Shown here: piece after piece, positions 34,810-44,123 of the stretch
Layout of the letters: each line of letters begins with the position of its first letter
How positions within the stretch are numbered: position 1 is the first letter of the stretch
Assembly (NCBI RefSeq): GCF_024360925.2
Contig: NZ_CP113517.1
Span: forward strand, 1,798,001 to 1,862,000
DNA length: 64,000 nucleotides
Origin: Methylomonas rapida
GTDB taxonomy: Bacteria; Pseudomonadota; Gammaproteobacteria; Methylococcales; Methylomonadaceae
Reading direction: 5' to 3'
Translations under genes and position numbers: made by a program
Notes under the pieces: generated by a model
Database searches by the model: none
The model's input: only the letters and a program-made list of their open reading frames with translations
Told to the model about the DNA's origin: nothing

Positions 34810-36591
34810 CTACAACTCGATCCGCTCCGGCGCCACGCGCATCACCTCGTCGATAGTCGTGATGCCGGCCGCGACTTTTTCCGCGCCGCTCAAACGCAAT
34901 GGCCGCATGCCTTCCTTGATGGCCTGTTTCTGCAACAACACACTGTCGCAATTTTCGACGATTAAAGACTGCAAACCCGGCGTGTTTTCCAGGATTTCAT
35001 AAATACCGATGCGGCCGGCATAACCGGTATTTCGGCATTCCTTGCAACCGACCGCTTGATAGGTTTTGGGTGGCATTGACGCTTTAAAAGGCGCCACCAA
35101 GGCCTGCCACTGTTTTTCGTTGGTGGCGACGGCCGTTTTGCAATGACACAGTACCCGAATGAGGCGTTGCGCCATGACGCCCAATAAGGTTTGTTGGAGC
35201 AAAAATGCCGGCACGCCGATGTTCAGCAAACGGGTTACGGCGGCGGGCGCATTGTTGGTATGCAGGGTAGAGAACACCAAATGTCCGGTCAGCGAGGCTT
35301 GTACCGCCATTTCGGCGGTTTCGTGGTCGCGAATCTCGCCGACCATGATGATGTCGGGGTCTTGCCGCATCAAGGTACGGATGCCGCTGGCAAAGTCGAG
35401 CCCGATATTGGTTTGTACCTGCATCTGGTTGAAACTCGGCTCGATCTGCTCAATGGGGTCTTCGACCGTGCACAAATTGATTTCGGGGGTTGCCAGCCTT
35501 TTCAGGGTGGAATACAGCGTCGTGGTTTTACCGGAACCGGTCGGACCGGTAACCAGGATGATGCCGTGGCTCTGGCCGATCATCCGGTTCCACAGTTCGA
35601 GTTCCTGTTTGTTGAAACCCAATTGCATATAGTCGCGCAGCACCACGTCCGGGTCGAATATGCGCATGACCAATTTTTCACCGAACGCCGTCGGCATCGT
35701 CGATAGCCTGAGTTCGATTTCCTTGCCGCTGCTGTTTTGGGTTTTGATGCGGCCGTCTTGGGGCAGACGTTTTTCCGCGATATTCATCCGTCCCAGGATT
35801 TTCAACCGGCTCAACACCGCGTTCAGGATCGGTTTGGGGAGTTGGTAAACCTGGTGCAGGATGCCGTCTATGCGAAAACGCACATTACCCTGGCCGCGGC
35901 GCGGTTCGATGTGAATATCGCTGGCGCGTTGGTCGAAGGCGTATTGCATCAGCCAGTTCACCAGATTGACCACGTGTTGGTTATTGGCATCGAGGTCGCC
36001 GATTTTGCTCAACTCGACCAGTTGCTCAAAATTTTGGATCGCGGAATGCTCTTCCTGACCGGTTTGGTAGCCGGCGCCTTTCAAGGACCTGGAAAAGTTG
36101 TAAAACTCGTCCAAATAGCGTTTGATTTCTTCCGGATTGGAAAATACGCAACGAATCTGGCCGGCATGCATCTTGGCCAAATCCTGTTGCCAGGCCTGCA
36201 CGTAAGGCTCTGCGGTGGCGACGACGATTTCATCGTCGCTGATCTTGATCGGCAGGATGTTGTAATTGCTGGCGTAAGCCCGGCTGAACAGGGATGTGAC
36301 TTTGGCGACATCGATACGCAAGGGGTCGAAATAGTAATAGGTCATGCCTAGTTTTTTCGCCAGCCATTGCGATAAATCCTCCAGCGTGAGGCGTTTGCCG
36401 AGTTGGGATTGGTCGGCCAGTTCGCATTCCGCCAATGTCTTCAGCGGATGTTTGTGTTTGTTGATCGCGGCTTGCGCATACTTTTGACATTTCACAAGAT
36501 CCTTTGGCGTCAGCATGCTGTCCGCCGCAAGCCAGGCAATGATTTGTTGCACATCCAGTTTTCGGTCTTCTAATGTATGTTCTTCGCGCAT
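34810..36591 (-). CDS. GspE/PilB-type secretion or pilus assembly ATPase
   Basis: A 593-residue hexameric-type ATPase. N-terminal GspE-N-like domain (residues 50-190), then the catalytic core: SDIHIEPRRGQGNVRFRIDG, Walker A LVTGPTGSGKTTTLYSTL, Asp box CTVEDPIEQ, Walker B RQDPDIIMVGEIRD and His box FSTLHTNNAPAAV. Zinc-binding Cys are partly altered: LCHC and GCKECRNTGYAGR. It is encoded alone, with no pilin, inner-membrane platform or secretin gene nearby, so type IV pilus, type II secretion or an orphan role cannot be separated. ATG 36591 preferred; TTG 36597 adds two residues. Confidence 0.9.
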   Translation of the reverse strand: MREEHTLEDRKLDVQQIIAWLAADSMLTPKDLVKCQKYAQAAINKHKHPLKTLAECELADQSQLGKRLTLEDLSQWLAKKLGMTYYYFDPLRIDVAKVTSLFSRAYASNYNILPIKISDDEIVVATAEPYVQAWQQDLAKMHAGQIRCVFSNPEEIKRYLDEFYNFSRSLKGAGYQTGQEEHSAIQNFEQLVELSKIGDLDANNQHVVNLVNWLMQYAFDQRASDIHIEPRRGQGNVRFRIDGILHQVYQLPKPILNAVLSRLKILGRMNIAEKRLPQDGRIKTQNSSGKEIELRLSTMPTAFGEKLVMRIFDPDVVLRDYMQLGFNKQELELWNRMIGQSHGIILVTGPTGSGKTTTLYSTLKRLATPEINLCTVEDPIEQIEPSFNQMQVQTNIGLDFASGIRTLMRQDPDIIMVGEIRDHETAEMAVQASLTGHLVFSTLHTNNAPAAVTRLLNIGVPAFLLQQTLLGVMAQRLIRVLCHCKTAVATNEKQWQALVAPFKASMPPKTYQAVGCKECRNTGYAGRIGIYEILENTPGLQSLIVENCDSVLLQKQAIKEGMRPLRLSGAEKVAAGITTIDEVMRVAPERIEL

Positions 36592-36659
36592 TGGCAATGG
36601 TCAGCGGTGGGCTAGCGTGCAATATCGGGTATGAGGCTTGTTTTTTCGGCTCATTTCAG

Positions 36660-36740
36660 TGGAAAAAGCTAAAGCTTTTTCAGCCTAGTTGCAACTCAGG
36701 CATGCAATGGCTTTGGCCATTGTCGAATAATAGCGCTGCA
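36660..36740. repeat. Dispersed repeat, family F (copy 2)
   Basis: GGAAAAAGCTAAAGCTTTTT, GTTGCAACTC and CAATGGCTTTGGCCATTG are three nested palindromes; the complement lies at 3820-3910. A 9-10 base G-run follows near 36766. No gene in 36600-36909 apart from the likely ald leader. Confidence 0.6.
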
Positions 36741-36909
36741 TTTTTTACTTTTACGCCGACCCCAGGGGGGGGGGCGGAGATGAAATGCGGAACTTATTTG
36801 TAGCGAGCGCCTGGACAGTTCGCCCCGCTTGTCATTGACAGCCTGTGAATGCTTCGCAATACTCACAAGCTGCTATTCTAGCCACCTCAATAGAAGGAGT
36901 TGCATTGCC

Positions 36910-38028
36910 ATGCGAGTCGGTTTGATCAAAGAAATCAAAAGCAAGGAAAATCGTGTCGGTTTGACGCCTAATGGTGTTGCCGAACTGATCGTGCGCGGGC
37001 ATCGGGTTTTGGTGGAGCAGGGTGCGGGTATGGGCTCGGGGTTTGGCGATCAGGATTATCACGGCGCCGGTGCGGATATCGTCGATGCCGCGCATGCATG
37101 GGATCAAGAGCTGATCGTCAAGGTCAAGGAGCCTGTCGAGTCCGAATACCGTTACCTGAAACAACAGATCGTATTTACCTATTTTCATTTGGCCGGCCAG
37201 CCAAAAGCCTTGACCGAGGCATTGCTCAAAGCCAAAACCAGCGCTGTGGCCTACGAAACTCTGGAAAACGGCAACGGCCGCTTGCCGCTGTTGGCGCCGA
37301 TGAGCGCGGTGGCCGGCAACATGGCCGTGCAAATGGGCTGTTATTATCTGGCGGCCTGCAATGGCGGCAAGGGCGTGATGCTGGGAATGGTGCTCGGAAG
37401 ACGGCACGGCCAGGTATTCATCATCGGGGACGGTGTCGTCGGCAGCCAAGCTGCCCGCGTCGCGGTTGGCTTGGGGGCGCGGGTGACGGTGGCCGGCTTG
37501 TTTCCGGAAAATGGCGAGCGGCTGAAACGCGAGATTTCCAGCGACATTGAATACGTGATTTCGACGCCGGAGACCGTAGCCGAACATGTGCGCAAGGCCG
37601 ATCTGCTGATTGGCGCGGTCTTGATGCACGGGGCGCGCGCAACGCATGTGGTGACAGAGGAAATGGTGAAAAGCATGCAGCCGGGATCGGTGATCGTCGA
37701 TGTCAGTATCGACCAGGGCGGTTGCATCGAAACCGCGCACCCTACTACGCATGAGGCGCCGGTTTATGCAAAACACGGCGTGATTCATTATTGCGTCAGC
37801 AATATGCCTGGCGCTTATCCCAGGACGTCGACGCTAGCCTTGACCGATGCAACCTTGCCGTATGTGCTGAAACTGGCGGACGGCGGCCTGGCAGCGCTGG
37901 CAAGCGATGCCGGCTTTGCCAGGGCCTTGAATACTCATCAGGGCTACATTACCTGTCAGCCAGTCGCGGAATTCCATGCGATGCAGAACAGCTACAGGCC
38001 GTTTCCCGATCAGTTTCAAAAACTATGA
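36910..38028 (+). CDS. ald: Alanine dehydrogenase
   Basis: A 372-residue NAD-dependent L-alanine dehydrogenase that interconverts pyruvate plus ammonia and alanine. MRVGLIKEIKSKENRVGLTP with substrate Lys/Arg, VKVKEPVESEYRYL, and catalytic His in TYFHLAGQP are family blocks; the Rossmann segment is slightly altered (VFIIGDGVVGSQAARVAVGL). NMPGAYPRTSTLALTDATLP confirms the assignment over saccharopine or transhydrogenase relatives. In several methanotrophs this enzyme assimilates ammonia. AGAAGGAG lies upstream of ATG 36910. A family C element separates it from the LysR-type gene. Confidence 0.95.
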   Translation: MRVGLIKEIKSKENRVGLTPNGVAELIVRGHRVLVEQGAGMGSGFGDQDYHGAGADIVDAAHAWDQELIVKVKEPVESEYRYLKQQIVFTYFHLAGQPKALTEALLKAKTSAVAYETLENGNGRLPLLAPMSAVAGNMAVQMGCYYLAACNGGKGVMLGMVLGRRHGQVFIIGDGVVGSQAARVAVGLGARVTVAGLFPENGERLKREISSDIEYVISTPETVAEHVRKADLLIGAVLMHGARATHVVTEEMVKSMQPGSVIVDVSIDQGGCIETAHPTTHEAPVYAKHGVIHYCVSNMPGAYPRTSTLALTDATLPYVLKLADGGLAALASDAGFARALNTHQGYITCQPVAEFHAMQNSYRPFPDQFQKL

Positions 38029-38037
38029 ACCCGCTAA

Positions 38038-38146
38038 GGAATATGTGAGAAATAAGCCAGGCAATGGTAGGTGCGAATTCATTCGCACTGTGCGGATAAT
38101 GCGCACCTACACCGAGTGCCTGCATAGTTTATTTCATGCTCATTCC
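38038..38146. mobile_element. Family C MITE, 109 bp, TSD TAA
   Basis: Ends GGAATATGTGAGAAATAAG and, on the other strand, GGAATGAGCATGAAATAAAC; direct repeats TAA at 38035-38037 and 38147-38149. The interior is GGTAGGTGCGAATTC facing GCGCACCTACAC. Confidence 0.82.
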
Positions 38147-38173
38147 TAAGCCAATGACAGGAAAAACACTCGG

Positions 38174-39073
38174 ATGAATCTGAATCAATTGGAGTTATTG
38201 CGAGCTTTGCAAGAGACGCAATTCAATCTCAGCAAGGCCGCGGACAAAATGCACGTCGTGCAGTCGGCAGTCAGTCGCCAGTTGCAATTGCTGGAAACCG
38301 AACTCGGTTCGCCGCTGTTCGAGCGCCACGGCAAGCGTTTGCTGGGACTGACCCCGCTGGGCGAGCGCATCATGGCCGAGGTCGATCAGATTCATCGGGC
38401 CAAGAAAAACATTCAAACCATGGCCGACGATTTTCGCGATAACCGTAACGGCACCTTGCATATCGCTACCACCCATACCCAAGCCAAATATTTGTTACCG
38501 GTGCCGGTGCAGAAATTTCGGCGGAAGTATCCAGGCATCAAGATCTACATGGTGCAGTCGTCACCGGATAATCTGATCAATTTATTGCATCAACACCAAG
38601 CCGATATTGCCATCTGCACCGAAAAGCTGGCCGAGGATGACAGTTTGGTTTTAAGGCCGTGTTATCAATGGCATCACGTCGCCATTGTGCCCGCTGGGCA
38701 TACTTTGACCGAAGGTAAGATCAGCCTGGAGCGCTTGGCGGCGCAACCGGTCTTGACTTACAGCCCAGGCTTCACCGGGCGTTCCGCGATCGAAAAAGCC
38801 TTTGGCGAGGCCGACTTGCATCCCGACATCATTTTGGCCGCGGCCGATTCGGATGTGATCAAAACCTATGTCAGATTGGGCCTTGGCGTGGGCATCATCG
38901 CCGAAACCTCGTATGAGCCCGGCAAGGACAGCGACTTGGTCGCGCTGGACCTGGAGCATCTGATACCGGCTTCTGTTACCAAGATCGCCTACTTGAAGCA
39001 ACTTTACCTGCCGTCTTATTGCTGCTATTTCATCGATGAATTGCTGAAGGAAGCGGAAGCGAAGAGAACCTGA
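38174..39073 (+). CDS. CysB-like LysR-type transcriptional regulator
   Basis: A 299-residue LysR-family protein. The N-terminal winged helix-turn-helix is clear (LSKAADKMHVVQSAVSRQLQ, LFERHGKRLLGLTPLGE). The effector domain starts GTLHIATTHTQAKYLLP, the signature of CysB/Cbl, where the Thr residues contact sulphate or N-acetylserine. RLGLGVGIIAETSYEPGKDS is also CysB-like. It probably activates sulphur assimilation genes, none of which is in the window. An upstream family C element may have displaced its promoter region; the neighbouring nitrilase gene is convergent. Confidence 0.92.
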   Translation: MNLNQLELLRALQETQFNLSKAADKMHVVQSAVSRQLQLLETELGSPLFERHGKRLLGLTPLGERIMAEVDQIHRAKKNIQTMADDFRDNRNGTLHIATTHTQAKYLLPVPVQKFRRKYPGIKIYMVQSSPDNLINLLHQHQADIAICTEKLAEDDSLVLRPCYQWHHVAIVPAGHTLTEGKISLERLAAQPVLTYSPGFTGRSAIEKAFGEADLHPDIILAAADSDVIKTYVRLGLGVGIIAETSYEPGKDSDLVALDLEHLIPASVTKIAYLKQLYLPSYCCYFIDELLKEAEAKRT

Positions 39074-39178
39074 AAGCCGATAGGCTGGATAAGATGCAAA
39101 CCCAACGCTCCCCGCGTCGGACCTGGACAAACGAATTTCCGCCGAAAAACCGCTGCCAGGCTTGACGCTCAGAGCGGC

Positions 39179-40039
39179 CTATCGGCAGTCAAACTGTTTC
39201 GGCCAATCCCGATAATTGAACACCTGGCCTTCCCGGCGCACCGTGTCTACGGCGGCCAAATCCAGATCGGCATAGACCCATTGCACCTTGTTGTATTCGC
39301 CGATGGACAAGATGCCATTGTTCGGAAAGCCTCTGTCGACCGGCGTGTAAATCGCCGCCGCGCCGCAATTTACATCCACGGCTTCCGACCAATCGGCATT
39401 GCCCACCAGCGACGCTTGCACCACGTAGCATTGGTTTTCCAGCGCGCGCGCCTGGCAGCCGATGCGGACCCGGTAATAGCCGGCTTCGGTATCCGTGCAG
39501 CTCGGCACCAGAATCAAGCTCGCGCCGCGTTCGGCCTGCTGTCTGGCGTAATGCGGAAATTCACTGTCGTAGCAGATATTGATCGCCACCTTGCCGAAAA
39601 TCGTGTCGAACACTTTGATATCAAGGCCGCGCGAGATATGCCAATGCTCGTTTTCGAAGCGGGTCATGGTCAGCTTTTCCTGGTAATCGAAATCGCCCTG
39701 TGGGGTGAAGAAATAGGCGTGATTGCGGAATTCGCCGGTGCCATGCTTGACCGGGTAGGTGCCGGCCTGGATGTAGACCCGGTGTTCCATGGCCAGGGAT
39801 TTGAACAATTCCAGGTATTTAGGCAGCAGGGATTGCAAGGCTTCGAGCTGGCCGGACAAGGACGAATAAACCTCCTTTGAGAACAGCGAAGCCAGTTCCA
39901 TGCAGGCGTATTCAGGGAACAGCAGGATCTCGGCCTGGTTATCGGCGGCTTGCTTGACCCATTGGCGGGTTTTGGCGGCGAAATTGTCCCAGGTTTCCAG
40001 GAAACCGATGTCGTATTGAGCGCTGGCGATTCTAGGCAT
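39179..40039 (-). CDS. Carbon-nitrogen hydrolase (nitrilase superfamily)
   Basis: A 286-residue nitrilase-fold amidase. The Glu-Lys-Cys triad is visible as ILLFPEYACMELA, KLTMTRFENEHWHI and VAINICYDSEFPHYARQQ. GGAGGAGC lies just before ATG 40039, which overlaps the stop of the GNAT gene by eight bases. In many bacteria (YhcX type) the same GNAT and nitrilase modules are one fused protein; here they are two coupled genes. The substrate is not known. Confidence 0.92.
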   Translation of the reverse strand: MPRIASAQYDIGFLETWDNFAAKTRQWVKQAADNQAEILLFPEYACMELASLFSKEVYSSLSGQLEALQSLLPKYLELFKSLAMEHRVYIQAGTYPVKHGTGEFRNHAYFFTPQGDFDYQEKLTMTRFENEHWHISRGLDIKVFDTIFGKVAINICYDSEFPHYARQQAERGASLILVPSCTDTEAGYYRVRIGCQARALENQCYVVQASLVGNADWSEAVDVNCGAAAIYTPVDRGFPNNGILSIGEYNKVQWVYADLDLAAVDTVRREGQVFNYRDWPKQFDCR

Positions 40040-40637
40040 GACGCTCCTCCTTCAGCCAGAAGGTCATCGGCTTGGGCGTTTCTGCCTCGTCGTCCAAATC
40101 CTTCCAGCTATAGGTGGTTTTCAGTTCCGGATGCTTGAAATAGCCACGTTTGTTCCAGAATGCATCCAGCGGCACGTAATCGGCCGGACGGCGCGGATGG
40201 TCGAGCGGGCGTTCGACGCAGCAAAAGGTGATGTGCTTGAATCCGCCCAGGTCTTCGGCATGGGCTTCGCGCTGTTCGAAGAATTTCACCCCGATGCCGA
40301 GGCCGCGGTAAGCCTTGTTCAACACCGACTCGCCGCAATAAAACACATCATCCGGATTATAGCCGTTCTCGATGAAGGGTTTTTTCACCTCGTCGGTTTC
40401 GTATTTCAGCGGAATCGCGGTCGAGGCGCCGATGATCTTGTCACCGTCGAACGCCAGCACGATGACGCTTTCCGGGCAGTCGATATAGGTTTGCAGGTAT
40501 TTTTTCTCGTATTCGTAGTCGCCGTCGTACAGGTACGGAAAGTCGCGGAATACTTCGATGCGCAGGCGGGCCAGTTCGGAAATGTATTGCACCAGGGCTT
40601 CGCCGCTGAGGCGCTGAATGCGGATGTCTTTGCTCAT
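40032..40637 (-). CDS. GNAT family N-acetyltransferase
   Basis: A 201-residue acetyltransferase. IRIQRLSGEALVQYISELAR begins the fold; VIVLAFDGDKIIGASTAIPL is the central strand, and AYRGLGIGVKFFEQREAHAE holds the acetyl-CoA loop (RGLGIG, matching R/Q-x-x-G-x-G/A). It is the first gene of a two-gene operon with the nitrilase-type amidase. Because the two domains occur fused elsewhere, they probably act on one substrate in sequence, perhaps acetylating an amine exposed by amide cleavage; this is inference. Confidence 0.9.
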   Translation of the reverse strand: MSKDIRIQRLSGEALVQYISELARLRIEVFRDFPYLYDGDYEYEKKYLQTYIDCPESVIVLAFDGDKIIGASTAIPLKYETDEVKKPFIENGYNPDDVFYCGESVLNKAYRGLGIGVKFFEQREAHAEDLGGFKHITFCCVERPLDHPRRPADYVPLDAFWNKRGYFKHPELKTTYSWKDLDDEAETPKPMTFWLKEERHA

Positions 40638-40736
40638 GGATTTATGTTGGATTGAGAAAACGGAACAATGGCCAGGTTCGTTTGGCCAGGCCGCTTATTG
40701 TATTGCAGGCAAGCCCGGAATGCCTACCCGATGCAG

Positions 40737-40943
40737 TCAATGAACTTCCGTCGAGGCGACGATGGGATAGTGCAGTTTTCCGGGGTAATCTTGCACAAAT
40801 TCCACGAGCTCCCACGCTATTTTCATTTTGTCCTGATTTTTCAAGAGCGCCTCTAAATGTGAGAGTTGTTTTCTCAGTTCCTTGATTTCCGCATCTTGTT
40901 CGGCGACCGTTTTCAAGAGCGCTTCGAGTGAAATCATTGGCAT
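40737..40943 (-). CDS. Small coiled-coil protein of unknown function
   Basis: A 68-residue protein. Residues 3-45 form a heptad-like helix (ISLEALLKTVAEQDAEIKEL, QLSHLEALLKNQD), followed by a short tail (WELVEFVQDYPGKLHYP). GAGGTG seven bases before ATG at 40943 supports that start over ATG at 40964. I recognise no family; antitoxin-like or structural roles are both possible. It stands alone upstream of the GNAT gene on the same strand, with 99 bases between. Confidence 0.55.
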   Translation of the reverse strand: MPMISLEALLKTVAEQDAEIKELRKQLSHLEALLKNQDKMKIAWELVEFVQDYPGKLHYPIVASTEVH

Positions 40944-41201
40944 AACTATCACCTCATCTGTCAACTAATCATGCTGTGAACGAAAACGAGGGTGCCCATG
41001 CCCTCAACGACGAATCTGGTGGTTCGAATGTCAAATTTCAACGTCTTGCAGCTAAAAATAACGTGAACAGTGTCGGTGCGATTGCGCCGATAAGCGGGCT
41101 ATTTTTTCTTGGTATCGGGCAGAACTGATAAAATAAGCGCTTGATCGCCGCTAAGGCCCGTTTTTCTTCATCTTTCGATATTCCATCCACTCAAAGATCT
41201 T

Positions 41202-42845
41202 ATGAAACTAGAAAAATCTTCCCGTTTTACCGCTTGTGCGGGTCCTGTCGTCACTATCGTGCTCGATGGGGTCGGCATTTCACCGCGCGAGGACGGCGAT
41301 GCGGTCAAAACCGCGCGCACGCCCATGCTGGATAAGCTGATGGCGAATTTTCCGATGACCACTTTGCTTGCGCACGGCACTGCGGTCGGCATGCCCAGCG
41401 ACGAGGACATGGGCAACAGCGAAGTCGGTCATAACGCCATCGGCGCGGGCCGCGTGTTTGCGCAAGGCGCCAAACTGGTGGCCGAATCCATCACCAGCGG
41501 CAATCTGTGGAAAGGACAAGCCTGGCATGACGTGGTTGCCACCGCCAAACAAGGCGGTACGCTGCATTTCATGGGGTTGTTCTCCGACGGCAACGTGCAT
41601 TCGCACATCGACCATCTGAAAGCGATGATAGAACAGGCCAAACAGGAAGGCGTGGCCAAGGTCAGATTGCATATCCTGCTGGATGGCCGCGACGTGGGCG
41701 AGACTTCGGCGCTGGATTACGTTGATCCGTTCGAAACCTATCTGGACGGCTTGCGCAGCCCAGATTTCGACGTAGCCATTGCGTCTGGCGGCGGCCGCAT
41801 GACCATCACGATGGACCGTTACGAAGCCAACTGGACCATGGTGCAGCGCGGCTGGGACATTCATGTCAAAGGCGAGGGTCGCCAGTTTGCCAGCGCGCAT
41901 GACGCCATCGTTACCTACCGCAATGAAGCGAACGTGATCGACCAGGATTTGCCTGGCTTCGTGATTGCGAAGGACGGTCAGCCCGTGGGTAAAATCGTCG
42001 ACGGCGACGCGGTGGTGTTCTTCAACTTCCGCGGCGACCGCGCGATCGAAATCTCCCGCGCCTTTACCGAAGAAAACTTCAAGCCGTTCGCGCGCGGCCC
42101 GCTGCCCAAAGTCACTTACGCCGGCATGATGCAATATGACGGCGACACCAAGCTACCGCCGCGTTTTCTGGTTGAGCCGCCGGCCATCGATAGAACCATG
42201 GGCGAATACCTGGCCAAAAACGGCGTTTCCCAATACGCGATCAGCGAGACGCAAAAGTACGGCCACGTGACTTATTTCTGGAACGGCAACCGTACCGGCA
42301 AATTCGACGAAACTTTGGAAACCTACGTCGAAATCCCCAGCGACGTGGTGCCGTTCGAACAACGCCCCTGGATGAAATGCGCCGAAATCACCGACGCATT
42401 GATCGATGCCGTTCGCAGCGGCAAGTACAAATACTTGCGCGTCAACTATGCCAATGGTGACATGGTCGGCCATACCGGCAATTTCGAAGCGGCGGTCACC
42501 GCGATGCAAGGCCTGGATTTGCAATTGGCGCGTTTGATCCCGGTGATTCTGGAGGTGGGCGGGGTGGCATTGATCACCGCCGACCACGGCAACGCCGACG
42601 AAATGTACGAACTGGACAAAAAAGGTAATGTGACCCGCGACGCCGAAGGCCGCACCAAGGCCAAAACCTCGCATACGCTGAATCCGGTGCCGTTTGTTTT
42701 GGTTTCCGGCGAAGCCGATCCTGCCTACAAACTGCGCGAGGATTTGGCGGCGCCCGGTTTGTCGAACATTGCCGCGACCGTGTTGAATTTGCTGGGCTTC
42801 GAAGCGCCGGAAGACTACGACGCCAGTTTGATCAAAGCGGTTTAA
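41202..42845 (+). CDS. gpmI: Cofactor-independent phosphoglycerate mutase
   Basis: A 547-residue manganese enzyme that interconverts 3- and 2-phosphoglycerate. The N-terminal metal-binding [20 protein letters not shown] and catalytic Ser in [20 protein letters not shown] are clear; [18 protein letters not shown] and [17 protein letters not shown] supply further ligands. [20 protein letters not shown] closes the active site. Length is near the upper end of the family. The long intergenic 40965-41201 contains no second gene. The product serves glycolysis and gluconeogenesis. Confidence 0.96.
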   Translation: MKLEKSSRFTACAGPVVTIVLDGVGISPREDGDAVKTARTPMLDKLMANFPMTTLLAHGTAVGMPSDEDMGNSEVGHNAIGAGRVFAQGAKLVAESITSGNLWKGQAWHDVVATAKQGGTLHFMGLFSDGNVHSHIDHLKAMIEQAKQEGVAKVRLHILLDGRDVGETSALDYVDPFETYLDGLRSPDFDVAIASGGGRMTITMDRYEANWTMVQRGWDIHVKGEGRQFASAHDAIVTYRNEANVIDQDLPGFVIAKDGQPVGKIVDGDAVVFFNFRGDRAIEISRAFTEENFKPFARGPLPKVTYAGMMQYDGDTKLPPRFLVEPPAIDRTMGEYLAKNGVSQYAISETQKYGHVTYFWNGNRTGKFDETLETYVEIPSDVVPFEQRPWMKCAEITDALIDAVRSGKYKYLRVNYANGDMVGHTGNFEAAVTAMQGLDLQLARLIPVILEVGGVALITADHGNADEMYELDKKGNVTRDAEGRTKAKTSHTLNPVPFVLVSGEADPAYKLREDLAAPGLSNIAATVLNLLGFEAPEDYDASLIKAV

Positions 42846-42954
42846 ACCCGCCTGGCTCGACCGCCGTGCATGGAGGCGCGGCGGGCCAGAGCTTCCGAAA
42901 AGGTCATTGTCCGCGTTAGAATGAACTTTATCCACTGATTACAGGAAACAGGCT

Positions 42955-43530
42955 ATGGCACTGGCGGAACAATTAACCTTAAGCGTGGAAGAGTATTTGC
43001 AAGGCGAATCCTCCGCCACGGTCAAACATGAATATTTCGATGGCGAAGTTTGGGCCATGGTCGGTGCCAGTGATGCTCATGTTTCGATTGCTGGCAATCT
43101 GTTTTTTCTACTCAAACAGGCTCTCAAGGGTACGCCTTGCCGAGCCTATATTTCGGACATGAAAGTCAATGTCACCAAGGCTAATGCCTTTTTTTATCCT
43201 GATGTATTGGTGAGCTGCGAGCGGCGAGAGAAGGACAACCGCTTGTACAAGCAGCATCCGCTATTCATTGCCGAAGTGTTGTCGCCTTCCACCGAAGCCT
43301 TCGACCGCGGCGCCAAGTTTGCCGCCTACCGGCAACTGGACAGCCTGCAACACTACTGGCTGATCGACAGCCAGACCCAGTCCATCGATTGTTTCGAGCG
43401 TACCGCCGATCAAGGCTGGCTGTTGCATGGCTTTAATCAGGCCAGCGATCGCCTGCCATTGCGCGCGTTGGACATAAATCTGGATTTGGGCGCGATTTAC
43501 GAGGATGTGCTGTTGGATTTTGGGCAATAA
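42955..43530 (+). CDS. Uma2-family (DUF820) PD-(D/E)XK protein
   Basis: A 191-residue protein of the Uma2 family, common in cyanobacteria and some proteobacteria. EEYLQGESSATVKHEYFDGE starts the fold; the putative nuclease residues are in AFFYPDVLVSC (Asp) and LFIAEVLSPSTEAFDRGAKF (Glu plus Lys). No DNA target or biological role is established for the family. It is downstream of gpmI, and followed by the excisionase-like remnant and tRNA-Leu, so it may be part of an old insertion. Confidence 0.88.
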   Translation: MALAEQLTLSVEEYLQGESSATVKHEYFDGEVWAMVGASDAHVSIAGNLFFLLKQALKGTPCRAYISDMKVNVTKANAFFYPDVLVSCERREKDNRLYKQHPLFIAEVLSPSTEAFDRGAKFAAYRQLDSLQHYWLIDSQTQSIDCFERTADQGWLLHGFNQASDRLPLRALDINLDLGAIYEDVLLDFGQ

Positions 43531-43620
43531 GCTCCGATGCTCGCTATGGAATAACCGGAGCAGCAAACCCCGTGCCCCGGAATCAATGGCACTCAACGGA
43601 TAAGACGATCAACTTTTGGG

Positions 43621-43839
43621 ATAAAATATACGCTTCAACAAATCCTAATTGCACTCGAAGGAAAAGCTAAAGGTTATAGGCTTTGGGATATTGCCTACTA
43701 CTTTGGGGTTGGTAAGTCCAAAGCGCATGAGATTAAATCTCATCCTAGATTTCCAAGGCCGGTCAAACCTTATCCTGGAAGTCACCCTAAATATTTACCT
43801 GAAGAGGTTAAGGATTTTGCTAGAAGGCAAAGAGGATAG
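43621..43839 (+). pseudogene. AlpA/excisionase-like DNA-binding protein remnant
   Basis: The frame to the TAG at 43837 reads a helix-turn-helix protein: LWDIAYYFGVGKSKAHEIKS, then HPRFPRPVKP and YLPEEVKDFARRQR, the layout of AlpA/MerR-like excisionases (recognition helix, FPxPV wing, xxEVxxW/FxxRR end). The frame is open from 43555 but has no ATG, GTG or TTG, so the start is lost or another codon is used. It is 63 bases from the 3' end of tRNA-Leu, a usual integration site. It may be the last trace of an integrated element. Confidence 0.55.
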
Positions 43840-43901
43840 GTATTTCGTTACATCAAAATTACATCATTAATACCATAACGCATTGATTTTATTGATATTA
43901 A

Positions 43902-43988
43902 TGGTGCCGAGGAGAGGACTTGAACCTCCACGGGGTTACCCCCACTAGCACCTGAAGCTAGCGCGTCTACCAATTTCACCACCTCGGC
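43902..43988 (-). tRNA. tRNA-Leu (CAG)
   Basis: On the minus strand the molecule reads GCCGAGGTGGTGAAATTGG ... with D-loop TTGGTAGAC, anticodon stem-loop CTAGC-TTCAGGT-GCTAG (anticodon CAG), a long variable arm as in leucine tRNAs, T-arm GTTCAAGTCC and acceptor end CCTCGGCACCA. The CCA is encoded (43902-43904). Length 87 nt. Confidence 0.96.
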
Positions 43989-44123
43989 ATCCCCACTCAG
44001 AGTGGGAAAGAGCGCCCATTATATAGTCATAATCTTTCTTGTCAAACAAAATTTCATTTTTGTACAAACAAGGGAGTTGTATGGGGGCGAATAATCGCAA
44101 CAAAGGCGATGGGGCAAATGTCG

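Noticed and set aside
36760..36780. Run of about nine G residues as a phase-variation tract for ald
   Set aside because: It is about 130 bases upstream of the ald start, outside the coding region; a slippage effect cannot be argued from sequence.
40944..40964. ATG at 40964 as start of the small coiled-coil protein
   Set aside because: GAGGTG lies seven bases before the inner ATG at 40943 and the extra seven residues would be encoded by the binding site itself.
43649..43870. A 73-codon ATG frame overlapping the excisionase-like region
   Set aside because: Another frame of the same DNA encodes a convincing helix-turn-helix protein; this one does not resemble anything.
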